Shown here one piece after another: positions 1-8,050 of a stretch of 25,871 bases of DNA (its first letter is position 1; each line of letters opens with the position of its first letter). This DNA comes from a virus: positions 1-25,871 of the IMG/VR virus record IMGVR_UViG_3300023179_000456; one strand, written 5' to 3'. The notes under the pieces were generated by a model. It ran no database searches, was not told where the DNA came from, and saw only the letters and a list, made by a program, of their open reading frames with translations. The translations under genes were made by a program, and so were the position numbers.

Positions 1-1727
1 CCATTAGTTGAGATGGCTACTTGGTCTGCACCAGGGGAGTAGATGCCAGTGTTGGTATCGCCGGTAAAACTGATGCTAGGCGCAGCAGCAGTACCAAGGG
101 CTGCACTAAAAATGCCGGTGGTCTGAACTGTTTGGCTGCCAAAATCTGGTGCTATTTTTGTGCCAGCAATCGCAGCGCTAGCATTAACATCGGCATTAAC
201 GATTGTGCCATCCAACAACATCGTGCTAGTAACAGTACCCGTATCTCCTACTGTGACAACGTTGCTGCCGCTTTTGGTCAGCGCACCAGTCACGGCAACG
301 GTGCTATCAAACACCGCCGCGCCGGTTACATCCAGCGTGCCAGGAATATCAATGTTGCTAGTCCATTCAACGCCAGTGCCAGCAACATCTGTTTGTAGCA
401 ACTGACGAGCTGCACCATCAGCCAATTTGCTGACAGCAATCTCGGCATTGGCATTAACGTCTGCGTCAACAATTACACCAGCAGCAATTGATGTAGCATT
501 GCCGCTTGATGTAACATCGCCAGTAAGATTGGCATTGGTGGTGACAGTTGACGCATTACCTGCCAGTGTCGCTGTAATTGTGCCAGCACTAAAATTGCCA
601 CTTGCATCCCTAGCAACAATTGCGCTAGCGGTGTTTGCGTTGGTTGCCGTGGTTGCGCTATTAGATATTTTTCCAGCAGTAGTAATGGTTGCTAAATAGG
701 TATCAGCAATTGCCGTACCATTCCAAGTGCCAGAGCTGATCGTACCAACGCTAGTTAAACTGCTACTGACAACCGCACTGCCAAGGCTTGTTGCATCTAA
801 AACTTTAGTGCCTCCAATCCTGTACTCTTTAGCGTTAGCAATATTTACATGTTCACTAAAGGTCCAAGCATCTGTGCTATCAATCCAGTTAATTGTTTTA
901 TCTGTAGTTCCCTTAAGCGTTATTCCGCCGCCATCAGCCGTTACATCAGTAGGGGTTGCAACAACGCCCATTTCAATGTTTTTATCTTGAACAACTAATG
1001 TTGTAGAATTTATTGTTGTTGTTGTACCATTAACCGTTAAATCACCTGGTATCGTAACAAGACCAGTGCTATCAATGGTTAGTCTTGTAGTTGGATTAGA
1101 ACTACCATTAGCACTTGTTGCAAATATTAATTTACCAGGCATATCAGTAGTATCGCCAGCAGTGCCAGGTTCGCCATCAACTAACGCATAAATTACAGCG
1201 CCTCGTTGAAAATTAGTATTGTAACCATAAAAATTTATTTCGCCCATGTAATCACCATTTACAACAATGGCAGGGCTTGCTTGTGTGTTCCTAGCGCGTG
1301 CTAGATCTATTGTTGCGGGATAGTATGTGGCAGTGCTATTAAACGCATAAGTTTGTAATGTTGTTGCGGAATTAGATGCAAGCTGAAAATTGCCAGCGCC
1401 GCTGTAACTTGTGCTAAGTGAAGTTGCTGTGCCAAATAATCCGCTGCCAGTTGTAATTACAGATTGCGCACCAAAATTTGGGCTGATCTTAGTGCCAGCA
1501 ATAGCAGCAGCCGATGCAACGTCAGCATTAACTATTGGATATGCGCTAATTTGGCTCCATGGCGTATAGCTCAGCGAAGTCCATGCTGTGCTACCATTGC
1601 CAATTTTAATTTTGTTAGTATCCGATTCAATCCCAATTTCGCCTGCTAATAGCGTTGGGTTAGCTCCTGTCCAGTTAGCAGCAGTATCGCGCCGTTGCTT
1701 TTGTAGTGCTGTTAAATTAATTGTCAT
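1..1727 (-). CDS. Phage tail fibre / receptor-binding shaft protein, 3' end outside window
   Basis: This frame is open from the ATG at 1727 to the left edge (575 residues seen, no stop), so the gene is truncated only by the window. Residues about 8-54 form a short glycine-rich domain resembling the N-terminal domain of Mtd-type phage fibres (RRDTAANWTGANPTLLAGE, then a GNGSTAW motif). The rest is low-complexity Ser/Thr/Ala/Gly sequence typical of trimeric beta fibres. A motif of the form ADVNAxAxIAGTKI recurs three times, and NTGIYSPGADQVAIS near the visible end is a phrase I associate with cyanophage fibres. Its start overlaps the stop of the upstream tail gene by 4 bp (ATGA), and it is the last visible gene of the tail operon. 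It probably forms the host-binding fibre or its shaft; the receptor-binding tip is not in the window. Confidence 0.85.
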   Translation of the reverse strand, partial: MTINLTALQKQRRDTAANWTGANPTLLAGEIGIESDTNKIKIGNGSTAWTSLSYTPWSQISAYPIVNADVASAAAIAGTKISPNFGAQSVITTGSGLFGTATSLSTSYSGAGNFQLASNSATTLQTYAFNSTATYYPATIDLARARNTQASPAIVVNGDYMGEINFYGYNTNFQRGAVIYALVDGEPGTAGDTTDMPGKLIFATSANGSSNPTTRLTIDSTGLVTIPGDLTVNGTTTTINSTTLVVQDKNIEMGVVATPTDVTADGGGITLKGTTDKTINWIDSTDAWTFSEHVNIANAKEYRIGGTKVLDATSLGSAVVSSSLTSVGTISSGTWNGTAIADTYLATITTAGKISNSATTATNANTASAIVARDASGNFSAGTITATLAGNASTVTTNANLTGDVTSSGNATSIAAGVIVDADVNANAEIAVSKLADGAARQLLQTDVAGTGVEWTSNIDIPGTLDVTGAAVFDSTVAVTGALTKSGSNVVTVGDTGTVTSTMLLDGTIVNADVNASAAIAGTKIAPDFGSQTVQTTGIFSAALGTAAAPSISFTGDTNTGIYSPGADQVAISTN

Positions 1728-2227
1728 GTGGCACCAGGGGATAAAATGGCGTATGTTCTGGCAGGGCTTGCCGATGCAGCGCCAGCATCTAAAATATACT
1801 CCCGCGCGGGCGCTGCCGCCGCTAATCCTGCACTAAATACTAAATCACCAATATCGATTGGAACCGTTTCTAGCTCAACTTCAATATTCCACCGCTCAAA
1901 TGTCCCATCCTTGAATACTGGCGCACCAGTATAACGCCACGCATAATCACTCAGCAATGGTACTGGCGGCGTAGTATAACCACTCCATATCTCAGCAGAT
2001 AAAAAGAAAATATCAAAACTACCGTACTGATTATCGTAATGATTGCGAATTGTTGTAACATCAGCTTCTGTCCGTTGCTCAAAACTTAAACTTAGCGTTT
2101 GTTGAATGCGTCGGTTGCCACCCCTAAAACCAGTCACTTCACCAGTTAAACTAGTTTGCAATGATCGTGGCACTCCACCTGGCGTATACGTACGAACAGA
2201 TGGCACTAAAGATGGGAAAGCACTCAT
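1724..2227 (-). CDS. Small tail protein B, paralogue of the preceding gene with Ala-rich C-terminal extension
   Basis: 167 aa. The first ~125 residues align along their length with the 123-aa protein encoded just upstream: FPxLxP near the start, QxLSLSF, TEA, HYxxQxGS, LSAxxWxGYT, PV, YxWRY and VTVPI/ETVPI at the end. The last ~40 residues are an extra tail of two imperfect repeats containing PAREYIL and PARTYAIL. I do not recognise a named family. Its position after the tip/hub gene and before the fibre suggests a distal tail or fibre-attachment role. Start ATG overlaps the upstream stop by 1 bp and its stop overlaps the fibre start by 4 bp. Confidence 0.75.
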   Translation of the reverse strand: MSAFPSLVPSVRTYTPGGVPRSLQTSLTGEVTGFRGGNRRIQQTLSLSFEQRTEADVTTIRNHYDNQYGSFDIFFLSAEIWSGYTTPPVPLLSDYAWRYTGAPVFKDGTFERWNIEVELETVPIDIGDLVFSAGLAAAAPAREYILDAGAASASPARTYAILSPGAT

Positions 2228-2598
2228 TAGATCGGTACTGTAACCAGCTCAATAGTTGCATTATATCTAGCCGGTGCGGTAGTTTCAACTTGAAACGTGT
2301 CTACATATCGCCATTCATAATCAACTGCTGCTACTGGCACGACCGTATAACCGGCCCATACGTTAGCCGATAGCTCAAATGAGATTAATGATCCTTGCTG
2401 CTTTTCATAATGATCTAAAAGTAACTGCATTTCAGCTTCTGTTAAAAATTGATAGCTTAAACTCAAGCGTTGCATTACTCGGTCTGAGCCATATCTAAAC
2501 CGTACATTACTGCCGCTGATTGCTTCATGTGTACCTTGTGGATAATCGCCATAACTAAGCGATCTTTCGTTTGGTGTTAAAGCAGGGAATGTAGCCAT
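2227..2598 (-). CDS. Small tail protein A, paralogue of the following gene
   Basis: 123 aa, no signal peptide or membrane segment. It shares the full-length pattern described for its downstream neighbour (QRLSLSY, TEA, HYxxQQGS, LSANVWAGYT, YEWRY, ELVTVPI) and ends where that neighbour's extension begins, so the pair looks like a tandem duplication that has diverged. It lies between the tip/hub gene and its paralogue, with 1-bp overlaps on both sides. The likely role is a structural component of the tail tip or fibre-attachment site. This is inferred from position only. Confidence 0.75.
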   Translation of the reverse strand: MATFPALTPNERSLSYGDYPQGTHEAISGSNVRFRYGSDRVMQRLSLSYQFLTEAEMQLLLDHYEKQQGSLISFELSANVWAGYTVVPVAAVDYEWRYVDTFQVETTAPARYNATIELVTVPI

Positions 2599-4628
2599 TA
2601 GCCAACCACCTGGAAGGTGCCGTTTATTACTTCATTGCTAATTTTAGCAATATCACTACCATCAACAGGGAAATGAGCAGCTTGAATTGTTGTAATACCT
2701 GAACTGCTATGTTTTACATGAAGTACTTGATACCATTCGATTTCACTGCGGTTGTCACCTCTACTGCTAATTCGCTGCCGTTCAATTTTTATAATTTGTG
2801 TTGGTATTAAATTAATTGTGAGTAATGGCGTAGCAAAAGCAATTACATGAGTAGAAAACTTACGCCTTGCCAATTCATATTTACCAAATGTTGTAGCATG
2901 TGCAGCGGTTGTACAAAAATCAGTCATATCAAATTGTAAAACTGGTGCATCGCTTGCAGTGGTTGAATATCGAATTGATATTGTGCGTTGAATGCCAATA
3001 GATATTGGATCAGCTTCACGCCAAATTAAAGATATATTTACAGCACGGCGTTCATCTGCATTATCGTATTGCTTCTGGAAGCTACCAGGCAAAATATCAT
3101 CTTCGGTAAATGTTGCCGTTGGCGTTAAAGGCGTCACTTTAATTCCGTTGTTTGCATCAATAGGCATTAATGGTTGCAGGCTGTAGCGGCCATTACTAGA
3201 TATAAAAGACAATAAGAAAAAAGGCGCTATTTTAGAAATATACTCAATTGCATTGACTGATTCTTCAATAATCCCATTAAAGAATAAACCAACTGTAGTG
3301 CAAAAAGCTGCTAGCGATTGCAAATTACTTACATCTATTGGCGATGAAATAGGCGCAGTGTTAGCGCCATCAGCACGTTTTATTAAGTTAAATAAGTGCA
3401 TTGCTAAATCAACAAATTGATTACTTGCGCCAGTTGCATAAACGTTATTTACTAAACCTTGACTATACAAATCAACTGTTATGCCATTTTCATAAAAAAC
3501 TGATATTTGACGTGTTGTTGTTGGAAAATCTTCATTGTCTGAAACATCATAAATATTGCCATTAATTTGCAAAAATGTAATATCAGCAAAAGTTGTAAAA
3601 TCTATGTTGTTTGGTGGTGATGCAGGATTACTATATGGACTTAAAGCATATTCAAGCTCAAGCCCATATAATGTACCAGTAGATGGTGGATTACTTGGAT
3701 TTGCTTGATTGTTTACTACGCCCGCACCGCTTATATATGTAATTGGCCCAGTTGCGCCGTAGCGTGAAAAAAATATTGGATTTGGCGCTTGATAAGCATT
3801 TTCACTACCTCTTAAAAAGTTAATTGTACCAACAGTTCTGCCGCCAATTAAAGTATTGCCAGAATAGACCCCATTTGCAGTTGATGATGTGTTGGCTGGG
3901 TTAATACCTAAATAAGCCCAATAACTAGCAGTTATGTCAGCACCAGTTTTATTATCGTAAATAACATCATTAGAATTTTGAAAAATAAGAACTGAGTTAC
4001 TTGTATCGCCTACTCCTCTAGTAATATCTCTAATTTTTGCATAATAAGTTGTTAAATCAGCATAACTATAAATATCTTCTTTTGTGCTACTCCAATATCC
4101 CATTTTGTAAGAATAGGCATCATAATCACAAAATATCTGTCCGCCACTTAATGGACATACATTTTTAGCCGCTTCCATTGTTGCAGAAGAAGCATAGTAA
4201 TGCGTTAAAGTAATTGAAGCAGAATTGCTTAAAGTATTTATTGATCGAGTGCCGAGCCAAGCATAATGTTTAAGGGGATTGCTAACCATACTACCTTGAC
4301 TTATTGCATATAAAAAACTTCCTACAAATGAATTTGAAGCTGTTTTTACTAAAGATGGCTGAACCCAAATACCACCAATGGCATTAGCACGTTTGCCAAA
4401 TACAATTGGTATAGTATCGCCAGCTATCGCTAATATTTGTTGCTTACCAATATCACCTTGTGGTTTTTTTGATTTAGCCGGTGTTGCATCACTTCTGGTT
4501 GCAACTGTGCCTATGTTTGCTTTTGGTTGTGGTTTTGGATTATCTCTAGCATATAGCAAGGCAACGTATGTACGCTGCGCTTCACCTTTTAATAAATTGG
4601 CGTAAAGTATTTCAAATGCAGATGCCAT
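2598..4628 (-). CDS. Tail tip/hub protein (tip attachment protein J-like)
   Basis: 676 aa. Residues about 60-95 (IGKQQILAIAGDTIPIVFG, then GGIWVQP) and about 448-489 (LFFNGIIEESVNAIEYIS, then FLLSFISSNGRYSLQPLMP) match the pattern of phage hub proteins, in which the second segment belongs to a gp27/J-like baseplate-hub fold. The stretch of about 110-330 is rich in Tyr, Ser and Asn with little conservation apparent, as expected of an exposed insertion. It follows the tape-measure and minor tail genes, the usual place for the protein that closes the tail and contacts the cell. It is shorter than lambda J (about 1130 aa), and fibre functions seem to sit in separate downstream genes. Confidence 0.78.
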   Translation of the reverse strand: MASAFEILYANLLKGEAQRTYVALLYARDNPKPQPKANIGTVATRSDATPAKSKKPQGDIGKQQILAIAGDTIPIVFGKRANAIGGIWVQPSLVKTASNSFVGSFLYAISQGSMVSNPLKHYAWLGTRSINTLSNSASITLTHYYASSATMEAAKNVCPLSGGQIFCDYDAYSYKMGYWSSTKEDIYSYADLTTYYAKIRDITRGVGDTSNSVLIFQNSNDVIYDNKTGADITASYWAYLGINPANTSSTANGVYSGNTLIGGRTVGTINFLRGSENAYQAPNPIFFSRYGATGPITYISGAGVVNNQANPSNPPSTGTLYGLELEYALSPYSNPASPPNNIDFTTFADITFLQINGNIYDVSDNEDFPTTTRQISVFYENGITVDLYSQGLVNNVYATGASNQFVDLAMHLFNLIKRADGANTAPISSPIDVSNLQSLAAFCTTVGLFFNGIIEESVNAIEYISKIAPFFLLSFISSNGRYSLQPLMPIDANNGIKVTPLTPTATFTEDDILPGSFQKQYDNADERRAVNISLIWREADPISIGIQRTISIRYSTTASDAPVLQFDMTDFCTTAAHATTFGKYELARRKFSTHVIAFATPLLTINLIPTQIIKIERQRISSRGDNRSEIEWYQVLHVKHSSSGITTIQAAHFPVDGSDIAKISNEVINGTFQVVG

Positions 4629-4858
4629 TAGGGATTATCCTCTCTATATTTTTCAATTGCATGTCCAATAAACATTATGTTTTGAACAAAATTACCTGCA
4701 TCTATTGTAATTACTTTTTTATTGCTATAAAGTTCCAAGCCATCTTTAGTTACATAAATTGTTTTATTATTAATTATTTTCATTACTACGCCATCATGCT
4801 TTGAACCGTCTGCGCATGTAACGCTTAAATCAATTGCTAGCAAAATTTCGTTTTCCAT
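4628..4858 (-). CDS. Hypothetical small protein in tail-tip operon
   Basis: 76 aa, unrecognised. It looks like a short mixed alpha/beta domain: beta-like segments at the start (ILLAIDLSVTC) and middle (KTIYVTKDGLELY) and a helical C-terminus (IMFIGHAIEKYRED). No cysteine pair, membrane helix or signal is evident. It sits between the minor tail gene and the tip/hub gene with 1-bp overlaps at both ends, so it is very probably translated and either structural or a tail-assembly factor. In lambda the genes between M and J (L, K, I) occupy the same interval; I cannot assign it to one of them. Confidence 0.65.
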   Translation of the reverse strand: MENEILLAIDLSVTCADGSKHDGVVMKIINNKTIYVTKDGLELYSNKKVITIDAGNFVQNIMFIGHAIEKYREDNP

Positions 4859-5358
4859 TATTTTTGCCTAATTAGCATGTTTGCTGTTACTTTACGTGTT
4901 GGCACCTGCGGCTTTAACTTATTAATTGCTGGGTTAATTGTCCAGCTAATGCTTTCATCACTTAAGCTAGCGCCTTCTATGCTGCCAATATACCGGCTAA
5001 TTAATTGTGCGCTAGCACCATGGAATGCATCTTGCCCGGGATTTTGTATGTAAAGCGATGCAATCACTAAATTGTTAGCGGCAATTGCTGCATCAGTTAC
5101 ATCTACTATATCACTGATGGCAGCAATGTTAACTGATAAATCATTTAAACTAGCTGCACTGGTAGAACCAAAGCCGTCAATATCAAATGCTAAATAGCCA
5201 TAAACACCACCAACATTGCCATCAACACTTAAAACTTGCGGTACTTGATAGAAATTTTGCCATTGTCTAGTAGGTACTCGTAGTGCAGTTGCAGGATTAA
5301 TTACATTATCCCGATCTGCATAATATTCAAGAAAACACATGATATCATAATTTGTCAT
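4858..5358 (-). CDS. Minor tail protein, lambda M/L or DUF1833-like
   Basis: 166 aa. Directly follows the tape measure, the position of lambda minor tail M/L. The sequence is mostly beta in character (VGGVYGYLAFDIDGFGS, SLYIQNP) and ends in a basic PTRKVTANMLIR motif that recalls the C-terminus of DUF1833/minor tail L-type proteins. Start and stop overlap neighbours by 1 bp. The likely role is to link the tape measure/tube end to the tip. The family assignment comes from general pattern and gene order and is moderate. Confidence 0.6.
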   Translation of the reverse strand: MTNYDIMCFLEYYADRDNVINPATALRVPTRQWQNFYQVPQVLSVDGNVGGVYGYLAFDIDGFGSTSAASLNDLSVNIAAISDIVDVTDAAIAANNLVIASLYIQNPGQDAFHGASAQLISRYIGSIEGASLSDESISWTINPAINKLKPQVPTRKVTANMLIRQK

Positions 5359-7343
5359 TATGCTATACCTATTGATGAACGAATGTTAATGTTGCCACCG
5401 ATCATAGCAAGCGTTTGATTAACGCCTGCTTGCACTGCACGCGCCATTTGTTGCGTCGTTACATAGTTGGTGTTGTTCATTTGCATTACAGGTCCAGTTT
5501 GAATGCTGATCTGTGGGTTCGCTGCTTTATGACTTGAGCTGCCTACAACACCGCCATTAGCGAATGCTGGTATCACTGCCCTACCGCGTGCGCCGTTCAT
5601 ATAGTTAGCGCTTGCAGCAGCCATCTTAGACTCAGGAATAATATACTCGCGCTCGCCGCCTTCGCCTACCATCGCAAGAGTAGGACCATTTATAACGCCG
5701 CCTTTAGCAAATTTAGGCAATTGAGCTTGAGGTAAATAAGCAATTTGTGGCAAACCTAAATTTGCTAATGCTTGGTTAGCCCCTTGAATTACATTATTGA
5801 TTGCTATTACTACACTGTTTATAGCATAACCAATACCATTTAAAATATTGTTTACTATGCCTTTCATTGTTTGCATAGCAATTTCAAATGGTTTTGTAAT
5901 TGCATCTTTAATTGATTGAAACGCAATACCAATATTTTTTATCATGTCGTTTATCGTATTTTGCACCGGCTTAACAAATTTTTCACTTATAAAAGTTGTA
6001 ATTGCTATAAATATATTCTTAGCTGGCTCAATAAAATTTGTATTAATATATTGATATGCCACAGTTGCAAAATTTGATATAGCCGTTGTCGTTGGCTTAA
6101 TAAAATTTTCAAGAATATATTGCGTTAACGCTGCGTGAGCGTCCATATAAGGCTTGATAAAATTATTGTATATCATTATAAAAAATTGTTTATACAATTC
6201 AACAATGGCATTAATTGCTGTGCCAACTTGATCTTTAAAAGCATAAATTGCAACGCCCGCTGCTATTAACAATGCTGCCCAACCTACTGGCCCTGTAAAT
6301 ACACCAACCAAAATAGTCCCTAGTCCACTTAATGCACTACCGATAGCAGCCACTACAGGGCCTAATGCACCAAGTGACCCGGCAATTGTGGCAAACACGC
6401 CGCCGCCAGCAAACAAACCGCTTAGTGCCGTAAAGATTGCAACAATTGCATTTATGGCTGGCGCTAAAACAACAAAAGCAGCCGCTAGTGAACCAATAGC
6501 AACAATAAGAGTTTGCAGTGGGGCGGGCAATGCTGAAAAACTATTTAATAACTGCGACGCAAATTGCACTAAAGGCGTAAGAGCTGGCAATAACTTAGTT
6601 CCAATTTCAGTTTGCAAATCAGCTAATGCAGCTTGAAATTTTTTATAAGCGTCAGGAGGTGGTGGTTTTTGTTGTGATAATTTAGCTAAAGCTTGAAGCA
6701 AAACATCAGATGTAATTTTGCCTTGAGATGACATCTCTTTCAACCCTGCTACGTTAGTACCAAGAACATCCGCAACAGCTTGACCAATAGAAGGCAATTG
6801 CTCCATGACACTACGGAATTCATCACCTTGCAATTTGCCAGAACCAAGTGCTTGGCTTAATTGCAGCATTACATTGTCAGTTTGACCTGCGGTTAAATTC
6901 ATAGCAGCAGCAGCATTATTTACACCAACAAAGGCTGTTTTGATTTGTTCTAAAGATGTGCCAGTTGGCCTAAGCCGAGCATATAAATCTGTAACCGCAT
7001 TTTTTGCTTGCGTTTGGCCAATGCCATAGGTTTTTGCAGCTTGTGTTGCAAAATTCATTATAGATGTAGTTTCTTTTAATGGGCCAGCCAGATTCGCAAT
7101 TCGCTTGTTAGTTCTTTCCGCATCAATGCCAGCCGCTGCAAAACTATTTGCAACGGCCCCAATACCGATTGAAGCAAGTACACCACCAACAGTTTTACCA
7201 GCATTGCCAAGGCGTTGAAATGCGCCGCTTAAGCCAGTAACTTCTTTATCGACTCGATTAAGACTTTTTTGTAATCCTTCAATAGAAGCCAGGCCATCTA
7301 CTGTAGCTATTATTTTTACTGCTGCCTGCATATCTAAAGCCAT
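5358..7343 (-). CDS. Tail tape measure protein
   Basis: 661 aa. Residues about 45-220 match the conserved tape-measure N-terminal domain (NKRIANLAGPLKE, LQLSQALGSGKLQGDEFRSV, LPSIGQAVADVLG, GLKEMSSQGKI). Residues about 275-370 are a long hydrophobic glycine/alanine-rich segment expected to insert in or cross the host membrane during DNA ejection. Residues 385-465 carry four NFIKP-like motifs. Near the C-terminus are GGVINGP and GGEREYIIPESKM, common at the end of tape measures. At roughly 1.5 angstrom per residue the tail would be near 100 nm, a siphovirus length. A GGGAGG-type Shine-Dalgarno lies 5 nt before the ATG, stronger than that of most genes here. Confidence 0.93.
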   Translation of the reverse strand: MALDMQAAVKIIATVDGLASIEGLQKSLNRVDKEVTGLSGAFQRLGNAGKTVGGVLASIGIGAVANSFAAAGIDAERTNKRIANLAGPLKETTSIMNFATQAAKTYGIGQTQAKNAVTDLYARLRPTGTSLEQIKTAFVGVNNAAAAMNLTAGQTDNVMLQLSQALGSGKLQGDEFRSVMEQLPSIGQAVADVLGTNVAGLKEMSSQGKITSDVLLQALAKLSQQKPPPPDAYKKFQAALADLQTEIGTKLLPALTPLVQFASQLLNSFSALPAPLQTLIVAIGSLAAAFVVLAPAINAIVAIFTALSGLFAGGGVFATIAGSLGALGPVVAAIGSALSGLGTILVGVFTGPVGWAALLIAAGVAIYAFKDQVGTAINAIVELYKQFFIMIYNNFIKPYMDAHAALTQYILENFIKPTTTAISNFATVAYQYINTNFIEPAKNIFIAITTFISEKFVKPVQNTINDMIKNIGIAFQSIKDAITKPFEIAMQTMKGIVNNILNGIGYAINSVVIAINNVIQGANQALANLGLPQIAYLPQAQLPKFAKGGVINGPTLAMVGEGGEREYIIPESKMAAASANYMNGARGRAVIPAFANGGVVGSSSHKAANPQISIQTGPVMQMNNTNYVTTQQMARAVQAGVNQTLAMIGGNINIRSSIGIA

Positions 7344-7344
7344 A

Positions 7345-7650
7345 TCAACCTCCCTTTTTGCTCAAAGCTGCTAGCACTTCTTGCTCGATAACTTGAATGT
7401 CATCCAACATGGCGGCTGCATCAATATCTTCTTCTATTGTAACCAGCCACGCAAGCGCATTGTAATCTAGCCCAACAACACCATTTGGGCCTGTGCGCCA
7501 TTGCGTTTGGCAACGCAAAAATAATTTTACCGCCGGCCATGCTTCTGGTTCCACTTCAAAATACTCAGGTTTTGGATCTGGTATTTCTATCCCAAATACT
7601 GCTGCATCATCTTGGGTATCATCGACAACGCCACCTTGCACCCAATACAA
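7345..7650 (-). CDS. Tail assembly chaperone C-terminal (T-like, DUF1799) frame, reached by -1 frameshift
   Basis: 101 codons from the first possible initiator, a TTG that is probably not used. The sequence (YWVQGGVVDD, PEYFEVEPEAW, LRCQTQWR, LDYNALAW) fits the DUF1799 family, short tail-assembly proteins encoded between the G-like chaperone and the tape measure. The frame is open without a stop back to the slippery site at 7665-7671, five codons upstream of the TTG, and lies in -1 relative to the upstream gene. Expected product: a fusion of about 232 aa, the counterpart of lambda gpGT, which coats the tape measure and recruits tube protein. Confidence 0.8.
   Translation of the reverse strand: MYWVQGGVVDDTQDDAAVFGIEIPDPKPEYFEVEPEAWPAVKLFLRCQTQWRTGPNGVVGLDYNALAWLVTIEEDIDAAAMLDDIQVIEQEVLAALSKKGG
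7349..7354 (-). promoter_or_regulatory. Strong ribosome-binding site of the tape measure gene
   Basis: GGGAGG on the minus strand, 5 nt upstream of the ATG at 7343. It also overlaps the last codons and lies next to the stop of the chaperone extension frame, so tape-measure initiation is independent of where the chaperone ribosome terminates. Confidence 0.7.
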
Positions 7651-7661
7651 AGCAGCGTCTT

Positions 7662-8042
7662 TTAGTTTTTTGTTTTCACTCCAGCAAGACTTTCAAAATA
7701 AGCCACAATAATTGCAGATGCTACTGTTGGAATATCAAGCAGTTGTTGCTTAACGGCTTCTGAGAACGTCACAGCGTCGCCATCGCCATCTACTACACCG
7801 TCCCATCCGATCAATAATTCATCGGCAATTGACTGATCGTTGATGCCACCTTCTAACGGTTCATTGCGTTCTGCTGCTTTAATACGTGTTTGCACATCAA
7901 CTTGAATTTCATTAATGCGTGCTTGTGGCAACCGTTTAAATTGAGCATCAAAAGTTTGTTTTTCAAATTTACCGCCATCAGCCGGTAACTTAACGGTAAC
8001 CGGCCAGCTATAGCTGCTGGATTGCTTTAATACAAATGCCAT
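7662..8042 (-). CDS. Tail assembly chaperone (lambda G-like)
   Basis: 126 aa. Starts with MAFVLKQSSSYSWPVTVKLP and continues with FDAQFKRLPQARINEI, a pattern typical of siphovirus tail chaperones whose N-terminus resembles a tube-protein strand. It sits between tail tube and tape measure. Its last codons, ACA AAA AAC TAA, contain a canonical slippery heptamer, so a minority of ribosomes should bypass the stop and make the longer form. The function is to hold the tape measure soluble while the tube polymerises; it is absent from the finished virion in lambda. Confidence 0.82.
   Translation of the reverse strand: MAFVLKQSSSYSWPVTVKLPADGGKFEKQTFDAQFKRLPQARINEIQVDVQTRIKAAERNEPLEGGINDQSIADELLIGWDGVVDGDGDAVTFSEAVKQQLLDIPTVASAIIVAYFESLAGVKTKN
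7665..7671 (-). promoter_or_regulatory. Programmed -1 ribosomal frameshift slippery site A AAA AAC
   Basis: Read on the minus strand with zero-frame spacing A_AAA_AAC, immediately followed by the UAA stop. Slipping back by one base gives CTA AAA GAC GCT GCT TTG, which joins the DUF1799 frame without a stop. X_XXY_YYZ heptamers of this kind are the standard signal at this position in siphoviruses. I see no convincing stimulatory hairpin by eye. Confidence 0.83.
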
Positions 8043-8050
8043 TGGATAGT

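Noticed and set aside
21-1000. Several plus-strand open frames of 80-125 codons
   Set aside because: They are antisense shadows of the uninterrupted tail-fibre frame, with repetitive Ala/Val/Thr or Asn/Cys composition and no domain.
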